A stretch of DNA of 64,000 nt from Ancylostoma caninum (GCA_037903475.1 JBAJFG010000019.1:620001-684000); one strand, 5' to 3'; positions 24,243 to 37,588 are shown, counted from the first letter of the stretch. Translations and numbers: made by a program. The notes: a model not told the origin generated them from the letters alone.

Positions 24243-24570
24243 CAAGCACGGAGCTGCCAATGTCTCTCTACGCCTTCTACTGAAACAGTTCACTGAAAGC
24301 GCAAATGACGTGCACTCATATGAAAACTCGTTCACTACGCGGGAATCAACTGCAGACGCAGAACTAGGTGGCTGTAGAATGTAGCAAATTTAAAAAGAAA
24401 CACTCCGTGCAAATTAGAGGAGCAGTGGATGCATAACTGCAATTGAGTGCATTATTTGAGCTCCATACCAACCAACCCACCTCAGCTACACCGCTATAAA
24501 TGATCGGCACAAGATTATTTCCCTGGAGAGAAAACTGGGGTCTCCTCAACTCCAGTGGACATGGGAGGGT
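24243..24570. other. Upstream region of the SDR gene
   Basis: Contains the alternative in-frame upstream Met of the SDR gene at 24335. I see no defined promoter motif. Confidence 0.3.
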
Positions 24571-24643
24571 GTAATGTCAGGAATAAAGTCATTACATTTG
24601 AATAGGCGTAATGTCAGGAATAAAGTCATTACATTTGAATAGT
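24571..24643. repeat. 37-bp tandem duplication
   Basis: GTAATGTCAGGAATAAAGTC with ATTACATTTGAATAG following occurs twice head to tail (24571 and 24608), almost without change. Confidence 0.9.
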
Positions 24644-27600
24644 TGAGGGTGCTCAATAAACAGCGATAGAAATAGAAAATTAAAAATACAAATTTCTTAA
24701 CTAATTCACAAAGTAATTCCAAGGAATTTGCCGACCCAATCCATAGCTGGGGCGACACCATTTCTCCTCTTTGAGGAGATTTTTCGCAAGTCGCAAGAAC
24801 AATGCAAAAGAGGCATGGGAAGTCAAAATTTCATTCAAATGATGTTGGCGACGATGCCTCGTCAGCGCTAGCATGATGCATCACCAGTGTTGGCGCTGAT
24901 GCATGGTTCACTGCAGTCGAAATGAGCGACGGAAATGAAATGTCATACCCCATGAAGAATGCTGATAGCGGCAGACATGAAACCCATGCAGAAAAATCAC
25001 ATCATGTCTGATAAAATTAGCTATCTATGATTTAGAAAGCGTTGTACTTCCTACTATTTTTTAGTTCTAGCAACTACTTTCTGATGCCCGCTGCCATTTC
25101 AGCTGTATCGATTACCCATTATCGGTACCTATGAACGCAGTCCCATCACCCCAATAATTTGGCTAAAGTGTAACTAACGCACGCCATCTTCTTTATTGCT
25201 AAACCCACGTGAACTGCGTAGCCAGCACATTCCTCTGCCTACTGTAGAAGCAAACAAGCTTATCACTCATTTACTATGGATTTTCTCAGTTTTCGGAGTT
25301 GACCTAAGAAAGCATACAGATAAAGACCGTGTCACGCCACATATATTGCTGACGGATTCTAGAGTAGCTACGCACAATCACCAGCCATCATGAAAGTAAC
25401 CAAGTAATTGTGATGGTTATTGTGATTCGTTATCGCATAGACTACGTGATGGTCGGAGACGCAGGATGTGGAATTTGGTTTGTTGGCCAGGTTTCACCCT
25501 ATAAGACATTCTAGTCTTGGGAACGCATATCCGAGCGAAACCAGGGCACCAACCAACTTTCCCGTCCTGCGGCTCCCACCATAACATAGTCTGCACGATA
25601 ACCAGTCAAGCTAGTCATCGTCGGTTTGCGTGGTGTCGTTTCATGAATATTAGCCCAGAAGGCCCGAACACTTCATATATTACACAATCACTTCCAAGCC
25701 TTCTCAGTTGTAGAAGTCCCGTTTCCTGAGCAAGAGTTCTGCATAGATTACATAAGGGTATGTTCAGGTGAATGCTTTTCAATGTAGTTGGGAAAACGAA
25801 TAACCCTTCAAGAAGCAGAGCAGTGTACAATAGGTTCGAGTAAGACATATTTACCTACTCAAGTAGATGAAGCAATTAGATCGACTGAACAGCTATGTAG
25901 TCGCTGTTTTTCTCAGAGAAGGATAGGTTATCATGAAGCAGAAGTGCTAAGATAAAAGATTCTTCCAAAGAAAAAAAAACGACCATCACATTGCAAAATC
26001 AGCAAAATCTAATGTGCTCGCACAGAGAACTCGCACATCAGAATGTATTATCTGAGTGAACCATGCTTTCTCAGCATTCTATCAGTTTCTCTCTAGGGTG
26101 CTAATGGATTTCCGGCTTGTCTCACCACAAGCATAACATTCTAACATAAGTTTTTACATGCTTGAAATTTGCAAACGTCACTGGATGTTGTACTGATAGA
26201 ATAAAGTGCTATTCAATTGCGGCGACACCTTTTCCACAAAGAAAAAACCCAAACGAAACTTCCTGGGTTATGAGCGTTTTTCGGTTTCGTTTTTAGAGGG
26301 CACTGACATCTATCCCAGCTGCGTTTGAACGTTCTGGGCACGGACTCATCAGTGCAAGACTGGATAACCTCGGATAACCTCATACCCATAGCGATGATTA
26401 CCGACGTGTAGCAGCTGGATATTAACAACGTCACGTATGGTACACATGATGGGCCTCGGTAAAACGTAAATTTGGGAACGTTAGCAAATTTACCACTGGT
26501 TATCTTAATGATCAGTGCCGCTGAACTGCTACTGCAAAAGGGTTACAATGGCATCGGCAAATGCTCCAGCTATTACAGATTTCACAAATTTCACTCTCAT
26601 TAATTGCTGGTGACATTTATTAGTTGTGCACTGAGAATATATTACCGCAAGATACCTCCAGCTCAAAGGGTCACGCAGGGCATTATCTTCCTTCGCATAG
26701 TGCAGCTAGAAAACACCAAAAACTAACAGCTACGAAACACCAAAAACTAGAGTAGCGTAATAAAAAAAACTTGTGGTCGAAGGCTCAGGAGTTCACTCGC
26801 ATTTCCAAAACGATACATACAGTAAGCGGATGGAAATGTCATAGAAAAAAGACAGAGATTAACGGTAGATGAAGGGCGGAATTCTGAGTTTGAGGAGGTG
26901 GAAGAGACAAGTTGGCGCCAGAGCTGCACTTTGATAACTGCACCAAATATGCAAGGAAATCATCGCCGAACTCTGAGTATATCTTCTTTTCATAAAATTT
27001 CCTATCAAAGATACCTGAATATTGTGGCTTTTTTTCTGTTCGGTATGGACAATTGCTCCTGATTTTTTCTTAATATACAGAGATAAACCTATGTTCTATA
27101 GTCTGACACCTCAGCTACTATATCATAATATGAAAATGGAATCTCATTCCGTGCAGAACACTGTCCTGGAGGGCAGAGCACAGCTACTTACACAGAGTCG
27201 AGGGGTGCAATATTTTCTCAAAACAAAAATGGAATCCTATTAAAATAAAAATTAAACTTCAAAGCCAAAAAATCTCACTCCAGAGGAATAAATCCTATCT
27301 TAACAAAATAAATAAATAAAATAATTATCAAGAAAATTACGAAAACCGTAGATATAAAAAAAATCAGGATATATTAATGTTTATATATTAATATGATATC
27401 AAATATATTAAAAAATAAAAATATATCTAACTTCTAAACAAAGAATCCTGTGATTGGAAATACTATGTATGGACAACGTTTAAAGAGCGAGCTCTTCAAA
27501 GCACACACGAAGATTACTTCAATTACAAATATTCCAGTAAATTTCCATGAAATACTCCACCTTTTCCATATCATAAGATTTGTTGTCTTTAAATTTCATC

Positions 27601-28842
27601 TCCATGAAAGAAAATAATTCATAATAATAGGTCGATAGTGGCACTGAAGTTGCGACCGCGCGTAGTTGACAGCAATTAAAGGAAACGTTGGTATGGAGCA
27701 CTAGGCGATGTAATTGCGAAAGGGCTTCGGAACAAATCGAAAAGTCGAAGAGGGAGACGGAATAGCGTTGTCCCAGAGATTTGCCAAGCAGCCGCCGTTG
27801 TTATCGATAATGGACGAAACGCTAAGGTGATCGATACGAGCGGCTGGATAGAGTGCAAGAGGGGAGCATGCTTCCTAATCACTCACCGAAGTCCTAATTA
27901 GAACTGATAGCGATTTGTTGGCGTTGCACCAGCTACCTCCGTGAGAACGTTGGAAACGGGATTCTAGTTTAGTTTCTAGTTCTTCTATGCTTCACTAATT
28001 GTAAGAGCAATTTAGGTCAGCTAATTTCATTGCAGGGTAAGTTCATTTTGTGGATGCTCCTTCAAAATTGAGCCTGCATACAGTCAGCGTCGATGGACCT
28101 GACGATAGTGCAGACACTGTTCCGCCTCCGAATCGGTTCTGAGATTTTCATATGAAAAGAATCTCCGGGAGCTGCTGCGGTGTATGTGCAATACTGCCGA
28201 AAATCCCTGTTTTGGAGCCCAAATCCTTGAGAAGCTTGTGAACGGAGCCGAGGGGCGGGGTGAAGCACTGCCTGTAGTTCACTCCTAGGAAAGAGAGCAC
28301 CTTTTGGGGAAATTTGTAATTTTCGTGGGAATTCCTCATCCACTCCCTATCAGAGTAGAAACTGCGTCCCATACGAGACGAGCAAAGGAGCACATGATGT
28401 GAAAATCCTGTAATTTTGCAACTGCTCCTCCTTCAGCGCTCCTCAACTATTGGAGCTTGAAGACGGACCTTTTTCGGCAGTTTTTATACGGAATCACATA
28501 TACCATTGTGATAAGCAGTTACCAGAGAGTCTTCATGCAAAGATCTCAGGAACGATTCCGAGGTGGGACGGTGTCTTTGCGGGCCCAAGGTAGTGCAGAC
28601 CAACTGGAACCGTTACCCTGCCCGGCCGCAACACCTGATCGTAGCGACATCATCCCAGTTACCTACTACGGCAACGCAGGATAGCGATTCCAGCGTGTAG
28701 CCTGCTTGCGTTACTGTAAGAGCTCAAGTCTCGTCAGTTCCGTTGACGCTCACAGTACATCTGATATCAGCAAGAAATAACCCGTACATACAAGAAGAGA
28801 ACATGTGAGTACCCGTTCGCAGGATGCTCTGCGCATCCGACT
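24644..28842. other. Gene-free interval
   Basis: No supported gene. 25540-25590 matches a fragment near 3820-3880. 27240-27440 is a markedly A/T-rich stretch. A plus-strand frame at about 27680-27900 and a minus-strand frame at 28062-28393 are open but carry no motif. Confidence 0.3.
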
Positions 28843-29250
28843 TTAAAGGCAGAGGGTCACCTCGTTCTGCCTGTTGGATCTACCAACATATCCCAGACCT
28901 TCTCATCATGTTGATCCCTGGGATGTACATCAACAGGCACAGAAGCGACGAAATCCCCATTTTTGAAAGGCTCGAACTGGATAAAAATTTGGAGGTGGAT
29001 CGCTCCAAGCTGTGCTGGCTGCCTGCCACGGCTGCCGCGTTGGTCATCGAGTCTTGGCGTGTTCAGTCGATAAGTTCAACGGCTTCACATGTCAACTCGG
29101 GTTGGCAAACTGTTACAGACCCCGTCCTGGAAGACGGGTTTATAGACCATTCTGAGACAATTTATATATACCGTTGGAACCATCGCGCCGAGTAGATGCA
29201 GAATCTGCTGTTAGCTGAACTACGAAAATGAGGTGGACCCCTGCTTTTAA
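28843..29250 (+). mobile_element. TTAA-flanked MITE, copy 1
   Basis: It starts TTAAAGGCAGAGGGTCACCT and ends AGGTGGACCCCTGCTTTTAA. It shares an internal ~350-bp body with the copies at 29247, 29660 and 37589, with blocks CAGACCTTCTCATCATGTTG, GCTGGCTGCCTGCCACGGCT and AACGGCTTCACATGTCAACT. TTAA targets and short A/GGCAG ends suggest piggyBac-type mobilisation; no transposase is encoded. Confidence 0.75.
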
Positions 29251-29660
29251 AGGCAGGGGTCCATCTCACATTCGTGGTTGAGATAAAGGCAGATTCTACA
29301 TCTCCTCCACACGCTGAATCCAGCAGTATAGGTAAACTGTCTCGAAATAGTCTTTAAACCCGTCTTCGTGGGCGGAGTCTGTAACAGATCGCGAACCCGA
29401 GTTGACGTGTGAAGCCGCTGATCTTATCGATTGAACACGCAAAGACTCGTTGGCAACCGTGGCAGCCGTGGCAGGCAGCCAGCACAGCAATCGGATTTTT
29501 GGAGCGATCCGTCCCCGGGCTCCAAAAATGTAGCCATTTTGACCGCTTCAGAAATGGGGCTTTTGTCACTTTTGAGTTTGTTGATGTACATTACTGGGAT
29601 CAGCACGACCAGAAGGCCTAGGATATGTCTTTAACTCCAACAACGGAATGAGGTGGGGCA
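29247..29660 (-). mobile_element. TTAA-flanked MITE, copy 2 (inverted)
   Basis: Inverted copy sharing the TTAA of copy 1 (29247-29250), so copies 1 and 2 form an ~800-bp inverted repeat. It begins TTAAAGGCAGGGGTCCATCT and runs through CCGTGGCAGCCGTGGCAGGC. Its far end is truncated (GGAATGAGGTGGGGCA) against copy 3. Confidence 0.7.
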
Positions 29661-30057
29661 TTCTGCCTGTTGTAGGCAGAGACATATGCTAGACCTTCTC
29701 GCCATGTTGATCCCTGGGAGGTAAATATATCAATAGGCACAGAAGCGACGAGAGCCCCATTTTTGAAGGGGTCGAACTGGCTGCATTTTTGGAGCCTGGA
29801 GGCAGATCGCTCCAAGTTGTGCTGGCTGCCTGCCACGGCTGCGGCGTTAGCCAGCGAGTGTTGGCGTGTTCATCGATAAGATCAACGGCTTCACACGTCA
29901 ACTCGGGTCAGCAAACTGTTACAGGCCTGGTCCTGGAAGACGGGCTTGGAGACCATTTTGATAACAAATTATGTATACCGCTGGAATCAGCGTGTCGAGG
30001 GGAAGCAGAATCTGCTATTAGCTCAACCACGAATGTGAGGTGGGCCCCTGCTTTTAA
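29660..30057 (+). mobile_element. TTAA-flanked MITE, copy 3
   Basis: Direct-orientation copy lacking about 25 bp of its left end. The right end is AGGTGGGCCCCTGCTTTTAA. The body matches copy 1. Confidence 0.7.
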
Positions 30058-30370
30058 CTAGAATTGTAGGTCTTGAATACGTGTGTGCCGTACACAACGG
30101 CTTAGCAGAGGCGCTCTATTCTCACAGGCTCCTCTGGTACCAATTTTCTCTGGAGGGTTTGAAGACTTGTTGGCTCAGGACCGGGATCGACACATCGACC
30201 GAGTCAGCAGCAGTGCGTCTCTTGCCACCATGCGGACTTGGCAGGATAAAGTGCTGCGTTTTATTCAATACAAGGGAATTAGCATGAATCTTAAGACATT
30301 GTTCCAAATTACACGCACATTCGTTTTCGATTGGCCCTTTTCTTTTTTAGTGGGTTTTGAGCTCAACCAG

Positions 30371-30410
30371 TATTCGCAAATTACAGGTTGCGTCCTGTAA
30401 TTTGCGAATA
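30371..30410. repeat. 40-bp near-perfect palindrome
   Basis: TATTCGCAAATTACAGG is followed after 6 bp by CCTGTAATTTGCGAATA, a perfect 17-bp stem. It is probably a minimal MITE or a foldback remnant. Confidence 0.85.
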
Positions 30411-33400
30411 AGTTCTTGCACAAATTAAGTTCTTGCACAACATATTTCGTACTACCATAGCAGCGGAATTCAACGCAATGACGTGACCTCTACGGCCATT
30501 CTGAGCCAAAACTCATATACCCTAACAGATCGGAAATATGTCGCAATTTGCCTCTGTAACAGTTCGAAGTTGAGTGCGAGGTGGACCCACCGCGGCACGG
30601 AGCATCCATTTCATCTTGGAACTGGAGCCACTCTTCAGAACAGACCTGTTTTATCTTCATTAGAAGAATGGACTAGATGTAGAAAGCATTGGAGAATTTC
30701 GGAGTTAGAACGGAATTCCGTTTTCCCTTTTCCTTCAACAATTTCATTGTATTTTTGAAAAGATGCCCAGTCAGAGCAAATTTTCTTAGATTTTTGTGGT
30801 TCACAGGATCAACGCCACGGTCAGTTTCATTTTAACAGCATTTAAAGTGAGACGTGACCCTGGTGCATTGATTTTGTACTAGATGGCCCAAAAGTGACGT
30901 TACCGTAAGCCTCAAAATCTGCAAAACCAAATGCGTTCCCTGGAATAGTGCGCGGAGGGAATCCTATGCTGAGATTTACCTCTCATGCAGCACTAATCTT
31001 CGATGGATTGCTGTATGATACCAGTGTTCAAGAGCAAATCAAATGCTATATAATGTAAAAATTTGAGCTCGTATCATAAAGCTGACAAAAAGCTTTGGAA
31101 AAATTTAGACAAGAAACCACCGTGTAGCGATGAGTGCTCCTCCCAAACTAGTTTGAGCTGCTACAAAGGCAAATGGCGGCACATTCCTCATTTGTTAGGT
31201 GATTTGAGTTGCTATTGAGTTGCTTCAGTGCGGCCACAGAGATCATGCCATTACATTGAATTCTGCTGTTGTGATGGTACTAAATATGGTGTGCAAGAAC
31301 TTATGGTGCACCCTGTATTCGTTGAAGTTCTAAACTGTTCGAAAAGTACGACTTTTCTATGAATACCCAGAATAAATGTGTAAGAAATCTGCAGCGATGC
31401 GGAATGGACCCCGACAATGTTTCAAGGGATCTTCTTGGAAGAGGCCTAATGTTATTCTGACCAGGAAAGTTACAATAATCACGAGGGATCTAGCAGCGAA
31501 TAGTAATGGATAAAGGAATTTAGTGGATGAGAAGTCGTGGAAAGGTAAACCGCATCCGATGAACATTGCAGTAGGAGACTCATTCCAACCACGCGGTTTC
31601 TTCCGCCGTTGGAAGTGAAGGGAGATTCCCTGCATCCTGAGCGGTAGCTGTTTTACGTGCATTCCTTTAGCGCACGGACTAAAGTGAGCTAAGAAGTCCC
31701 CGGAGACCCTCAGGGGTGCTAGTAATCCTCCTCATGTCGTAACACTATGTTCGCAACATGTCATGAGGCTGGCTCGGGACGCGGCTCGCCAGGTTCGCGC
31801 CGAACTGCATGCTGAACCACGCGAGAAGGCGGCAGCGCGAGGGTGTTGTGAACCTGTCACGTTGCTGCGAGGTTGTCATATTATCACAAAGTCATGAAAC
31901 TCGCGACAACCTGACAACCAGAGCGGGGAGCTCGGGGGATAGTGGTAGAGACCGCTAGGCGCAGAGTGTCGCAAAGTTCATACCCTTGCGCACGACCGAG
32001 CTCGTAACGGTTCGTAAACTTTATTTTTGCGTGGATTTAGTGGTAACTGGCGCATGTCCTAAAACAACCAATATGGGTAAAACTCAATGCTGTAACGAAC
32101 CCTGTTCAGCGGAAATCGAACCCGTTACCGAATCTGTGAGATCAGCCCGCACTACCGCTACGTTATCAACCACACATTGGCGTACGTGAAAAGAGTTACA
32201 GGAGCATTTCTAATTTCAAACACATGGATAATGCGGAGTTTATTCGGCTTTTGTCTTGCCGAATCTCGGCTACGTACAGATTTCCACCAGTTTTGTTTTC
32301 GAGATTAATTCCAGCTCGTTATGAAATTGTGGTTCATATACGATTTCATGATCGCGTGATCTCGTGAATCAATCCAGTTGATTGGTAGACCAGCCTTCCT
32401 TCATGCCACAGCGAGGTGCACAGCACAGATCGTCAACCATTCTTTGATCTACTTAGACAATCTTGTGCGTTGCCGTACACTGCTACGTTGCCGTTCTATA
32501 GAGTAGAGCATGTGCGCGCCGCCGAGACGCGAAAGTGAAGGTTCAACTCCATGGTCGCGATGAGATTTTGCACATAATTTCGCCAGCTTGTGACATTCTT
32601 GCGCTAGGCTGATGACACCTTCATGCCTTGTTCGGAAATGTTACGAGCCTGGCTCGTACATGTTGTGACGAAACGGGGGGGGGATTACTACCACCCCAGG
32701 CGACACATTCGTGGATACTGCTCCAAGAGACGTCTTTGGGGCATTTTCTCTGGCTGCGTATAGTCAGACGTACGCATCCATATGCAAAGGATTTCTCATT
32801 GAGACCAGCCAAAATGTACATCCTCAGTTAAAAAAAAGCGCTGCTGTCCCTTCAAAAAAAAAAGAATGCGTTGCAACCGTAGCGATGCCGTAAACGCGTG
32901 CGTCTGAGCTCGCGATTCGAGCGGCCTTATCCTTCATCATATACGCATCAGGTATAAATTGCCCTTTCCAGTACGATCCGCAGCTTCGAAGATGAACAAC
33001 AGCCTTAGCTTCGTGTATGTGATCAATTAACCTATTTTGGTCTTTTTTTGGTCACGTATTCTTATCACCAAAAAGCGTTATCGTAACTCCAAGTGCTAAG
33101 GATCATAAAAGTGTAGACGTTTTTTTTTGTATAAAACCGGAAGTGGTGCTCACACCGCTGCTGCACAATCCAAACACTAGTTAATCCTCTTTGACAAACT
33201 GCATGTGAGTGCAGCGAAATCGAGAGCACTTTATAGAGTATGCGTGGAACACAAGGGCGAGAGAATATCACGGCAAACATCAAATTTTCGCGCCGGTCAA
33301 TTTCTTAAAATAATGGTGTTTCGAACAGTACTTCGAAAAGTATGATGCAGATGCCACCGATGCCGCTGAATAAATGAGAAAGAAGAAAGGACATGTGATG

Positions 33401-33961
33401 ATGTGCAGGGTGCCGATGCGTCTGGACAAAACTCGATTACTTATTAGGAACCGGTATGGGCAGTCGCGTGCAACGAAAACGCGTTTTCAGGACGAGATTT
33501 CGGTCAAACAATCAACTTCGCTGCGGAATATACCCAGTTTAACATCTTCATTCTGAGGTAGCATTCTATCTACATACAAAGTCTGTGGGGTTGCAGACGT
33601 GGAGGGGTGTAGGAGATGAATGTGGGATCTTCGTGGAAAAAAGTTACCCGAACAGCGGGAATTTCAAAGAAGAAAGCATTAAATATCAATCATAAACTCT
33701 AGTCGGTGAAAATTAGTACATGTAAAAATAATTCGAGAAAATAGATGTTAAGAGAACGAACTTATTTTTTGATCTATTTTTCTATCTATTTTTGAGGTTT
33801 CTTAATTTTTATCGATTTTCGAGTATTGGTAGTATTTTCGAACAGTTTCCCGTTTCATTGACAATGTTTCTCACACCTGACACTATAGCCGTGCAAACCA
33901 CGATGTGTTCACTAGAGATCGGGGACTACTATGTCCAGTCAGACCCAGAAATGGATTACTA
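30411..33961. other. Gene-free interval
   Basis: No supported gene. 31740-31930 is GC-rich with short internal palindromes (CGCGACAACCTGACAACC near 31895). Open frames at 31357-31662 (-), 31986-32189 (+) and 32621-32893 show no motif. Confidence 0.3.
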
Positions 33962-34125
33962 CAGTGTGTTTTTCCGGGAGTAAACATCGCGCGCGATCTG
34001 ATCCATTCCAATAGATCAAATTCTCAGTCTAAAGACCACGTGAAAGCGAAGGTTCCAGCGATTCGCACGTAGCCTTTGTACTGGGTCCGCAATTGCATCG
34101 ATTTTACTCCCGGAAAAACACCCTG
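33962..34125. mobile_element. 164-bp MITE with CAG(T/G)GTGTTTTTCCGGGAG ends
   Basis: CAGTGTGTTTTTCCGGGAGT at the left and ACTCCCGGAAAAACACCCTG at the right form ~25-bp inverted ends around a GC-balanced core. TA lies next to both ends, as expected for a TA-target family. Confidence 0.7.
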
Positions 34126-34523
34126 TAAGTACCCACACATTAGAGCTCTTTCAGGAAAACATTAAGTACTAGAATAGTGATATCAATAGCTCCTACTGAA
34201 GTCAAAGAATGAAAATTTAGCTAGGAATGCGTACAGTTCGTGAACGATTTATCTCAATTGTAATTGGTTTAGTGCAATTTATCTCAAACCCATACTAAAA
34301 TTCTCGAAAAACCAATCATAACACAAAAATGTTAAGAACCCGCTAGAACTCGTTCAAAGTTGATGATGGACCTGACCTGTGAAAACCAGAAAATTGTCAT
34401 TGGAGCACGTTTTTATTGCAATTCCTGAAATTTTTCAGGAAATTTCTCTGCTTCGAAGGAGCGTGATGATGTTCTGTCAACTCCAAGATGTACGCCTGCG
34501 GGGTGCCAATTATCCCCTAAAAA

Positions 34524-34669
34524 GGCATCCTTCGTTTTCGAGAAACCGTCTTCGTTTTTGAAAGAAAAAACCGTCGGAAGTGGTCAAAAAATGGTCAAAA
34601 ACCACTTTTTCACCATTAATGACAGTTTTTTCCAAAAACGAAGACGGTTTCTCAAAAGCGAAGGATGCC
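34524..34669. repeat. 146-bp inverted repeat
   Basis: GGCATCCTTCGTTTTCGAGA plus AACCGTCTTCGTTTTT at 34524-34559 is mirrored at 34634-34669, with inner TGGTCAAAAA motifs. A related fragment is at 11915-11975. Confidence 0.75.
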
Positions 34670-35117
34670 GTCTTGGAGGGATGTTTGCATAGTGCGCATC
34701 CACAGCCAAAATTTCAACATGATCCGCCATCTACAGGAAGAGCAACACCTGATTATCACTGATTATCACTGGAGTACAAGGAAAGGATGAAATGATCCAC
34801 AGCCCGTATTTACAGTGGTTCACAGTAGATTTGCAGTGATGAGAGTTTTCGGCAAGCACCAATCTGTTTCATGAAGGATAGAACCAGTCGCAGCTCTGAC
34901 GCGTTTCAGATGCAGGTTAGAAGCACACGCTCTCGGCTTCGACTCGGCTCTGCGGCATTTTCATTCAAAGTATGCGTATAGCGTTGATCGCCTTTAAAGG
35001 GGAATCCCTAAGAAATCGGCGAGAGTGGAAACTGTGGCTATCAGTGGGCACACCAGTCTTCGACGCTGGACGTTAGAAAAACTTCAAATTTCGTCAAACC
35101 CCTTAATTCGTTGCCTT

Positions 35118-35165
35118 AGACCAAAAATGGCCGTTACGCGTTAATGCGTTAGTCCATTAATTCGT
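35118..35165. other. Paralogous empty site of the 36.5-kb TTAA MITE
   Basis: AATGGCCGTTACGCGTTAAT followed by GCGTTAGTCCATTAATTCGTT matches the two flanks of the MITE at 36529-36952 joined at a single TTAA. It shows the sequence before insertion. Confidence 0.75.
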
Positions 35166-35454
35166 TAGAAGACGAAATTGTGAATATTTTGCTAAGTTTC
35201 ATCAGCTGTAACAAGCAGTCGAGTTACCTGACTGATATTCAAAGCAAGTAAGCTGTAGACCAACAAAAACTTCGAAGAAAAAGCGAACGTTGTCTGTATC
35301 TGGCTCCGAAGGTAGAGTATAGCAACATGAAAACATTGAAAATGATAAAGGATAAAGGACAAAGTGATCGGCGTTAATCAATCCTGTCACACGGGGGAGC
35401 ATCCGATGTACTACATAAGTCACACTCCTCTGGTACCAATTTACTAGTGTTGCA

Positions 35455-35655
35455 TTCGAAAAATTTTTACGAATATTCGAATATTCGAATAATCGAATAT
35501 TTCGATATGGCCGAATACTCGAATATTCGAATAAACGAATATTTCGACGTCTCCGAATATTCGAATATTCGAATAATTCGAATACTTCAACCTCTCGAAT
35601 ATTCGAATTATTCGAATATTCGATCATGAGCTTCGAATATTCGAATGTTTCGAAT
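35455..35655. repeat. TTCGAATA minisatellite
   Basis: About 200 bp of TTCGAATATTCGAATA and variants (GAATATTTCGAT, AATAATCGAATA). Each core is itself palindromic, so the array can form many alternative hairpins. The 175-codon minus-strand frame across it is a by-product of the repeat. Confidence 0.85.
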
Positions 35656-36528
35656 ATTTGGGAAGTTGCTCTACGTTTATCTCGACTGAGTATGCAAAGG
35701 GAAATTCTCTGAATAGAACAATTACTCATTAGGTTGCCGCGAAAGTTACTTAGTCACTTCACCACTATTCACTACTACTTACTTAGTCAAAGTCACTTAC
35801 TTTTGTGTGTTGCTAATTTTTTTCGAAACTGAATTGGAATTTTCTGTCCAAAACTTACATAAGGGTTAGTCAATGCTCTACCTATATCCAGTTTGTCCTA
35901 TCATTCCGTTGCGATTATTACTGAAAACATTGTCAGTGAATACAAGCATGTTCAGCTGCTCCTGGTTTGATAACTCAGAACGCTATAAGTAGTCGCTATA
36001 AGAACTGCTATAAGTAGTTGTTTTGTTGATACGTCTGACATAATCAAGTATGCTGTTGAGAAGGGACGGAGTGCGAGCGTGCCGGTGCGAAAAGGCGCTT
36101 ATATGCCGATCTTCTGATATGAGGGAATTTCGAGATGTTATTATCGCTCCTCCGATACTCAGAAGGAGAATTATGGCTCTGCGCAAGGTAGTCCACTTCC
36201 TAAAGTAGTTGCAGATTTATGAGAGTTCTCATTGGTATATTTAACCTAAACAACTATACAGCTATACCCACCGCCATGGCTTTAGTTCATGAAAGCTAGG
36301 ATGAGAAAATGTTTATGAGAGATTGTTTTTCGGATGTCTTAAGCATATGGTATACTACATATCGTCGTGATTATGCATATAATCTGCTGCACTTTACGAG
36401 AAAGTTGTGTAGAACGAGAAAAGTATTTCATTTGAGATATCATTTGGTCTATTGACGAAATGGATTCTAACGTTTTTTTTTGGTTTTTCGTTAATTCATT
36501 ATGTTAGGCCAGAAATGGCCGTTACGCG

Positions 36529-36952
36529 TTAAAGGCAGTGTGTCACCTCGTTTTCTTGTCTGAGCTTTTACCAGATTCTGAATCTCCTCGACACGCTGAA
36601 TTCAACAGTATATCTAAAATGTTACAAAAAGGCCTTTAAACCCTATTTTTGAACGTTTTTCGGGACGGGGTTTGTAACAGTTTGTCGAGGCGAGGGGACG
36701 CGTGAAGCCGTTGGTCTCATCGATCGGACACGTCTAGACGTGTTGGCCAACACTGCAGACGTGGCGGGCAGCCAGCACATTCACGACCGCTCCGCCCAAG
36801 TGGTCCGTGAACTGCACTTTCGGACCCTCCGAAAACGGGGTTTTCGTCATTTTTATGAGCTTTGACGTATATCTTTGGAATTAGCGTGACGAGTAGGTCT
36901 AGAGTCTGCTGGTATTCTCAGCTCACGAAACGAGGTGACGCACTGCCTTTAA
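36529..36952. mobile_element. TTAA-flanked MITE, diverged copy 4
   Basis: TTAAAGGCAGTGTGTCACCT...AGGTGACGCACTGCCTTTAA. The body is related to copies 1-3 (CTGGCTGCCCGCCACGTC region, CCGTTTTCGGAGG) but diverged, and in the opposite orientation to copy 5. Flanks are AATGGCCGTTACGCG and TGCGTTAATTCGTTA. Confidence 0.8.
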
Positions 36953-37588
36953 TGCGTTAATTCGTTACGTTAGTAACGCACAACCCTGCTCCACACCCGC
37001 TGCCGTGCTACTATGAACACTATGGCACTTCAACTAGAAAAAGACACTCTCATTCGTTCTTTTCAGAATACGATTTTAATCTTATTTGGATTGATTACGT
37101 TACAGTAGATTCAAGTCTATATTACCGTAAACTAACTGACAATATATAAATTATAGTTTTTTTTATTATACAACATAGCAGCATCATAGAGCGGATGGAG
37201 CTGTATCATTTAAAAAAGCAGTTCTTCCTTCGTACTTATTCTGTGATGTCACTGTTTGTTCTACGTCTTGTAACATACTTGCCCTTTTTATCCTCTGATT
37301 AGAAGGTTAACCATTTGATTGGCTCTGATTTTAGGCCTAGCGACAGAATGAAGAACTGGTGCATCTCGGATCCTTCGAGAATTCTCTACAAAATTATTAG
37401 AAATGGCTCTAGATACACTATTGAACAAGGTAGACCAGAGTTTTTTTTCAAAATCCCTTCCTCCGAGTTATCCTCCTCTTTCACCGGGAAGAAAGATGTT
37501 GGCACAGCCAACCCAGACTAGCACTTTAGTCTTTGTTTATGATTCTTTTGTTCCATACACTTATCCAAGAAGAACTTTTTGAGAACTC

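Noticed and set aside
27680..27900. Plus-strand frame with QAAAVVIDNGRNAKVIDTSG
   Set aside because: Short, begins right after a stop, no acceptor or family match; chance frames of this length are common here.
35202..35729. 175-codon minus-strand ORF
   Set aside because: Most of its codons come from the TTCGAATA minisatellite (repeated EYSNIR-type peptides), so it is open by repetition.
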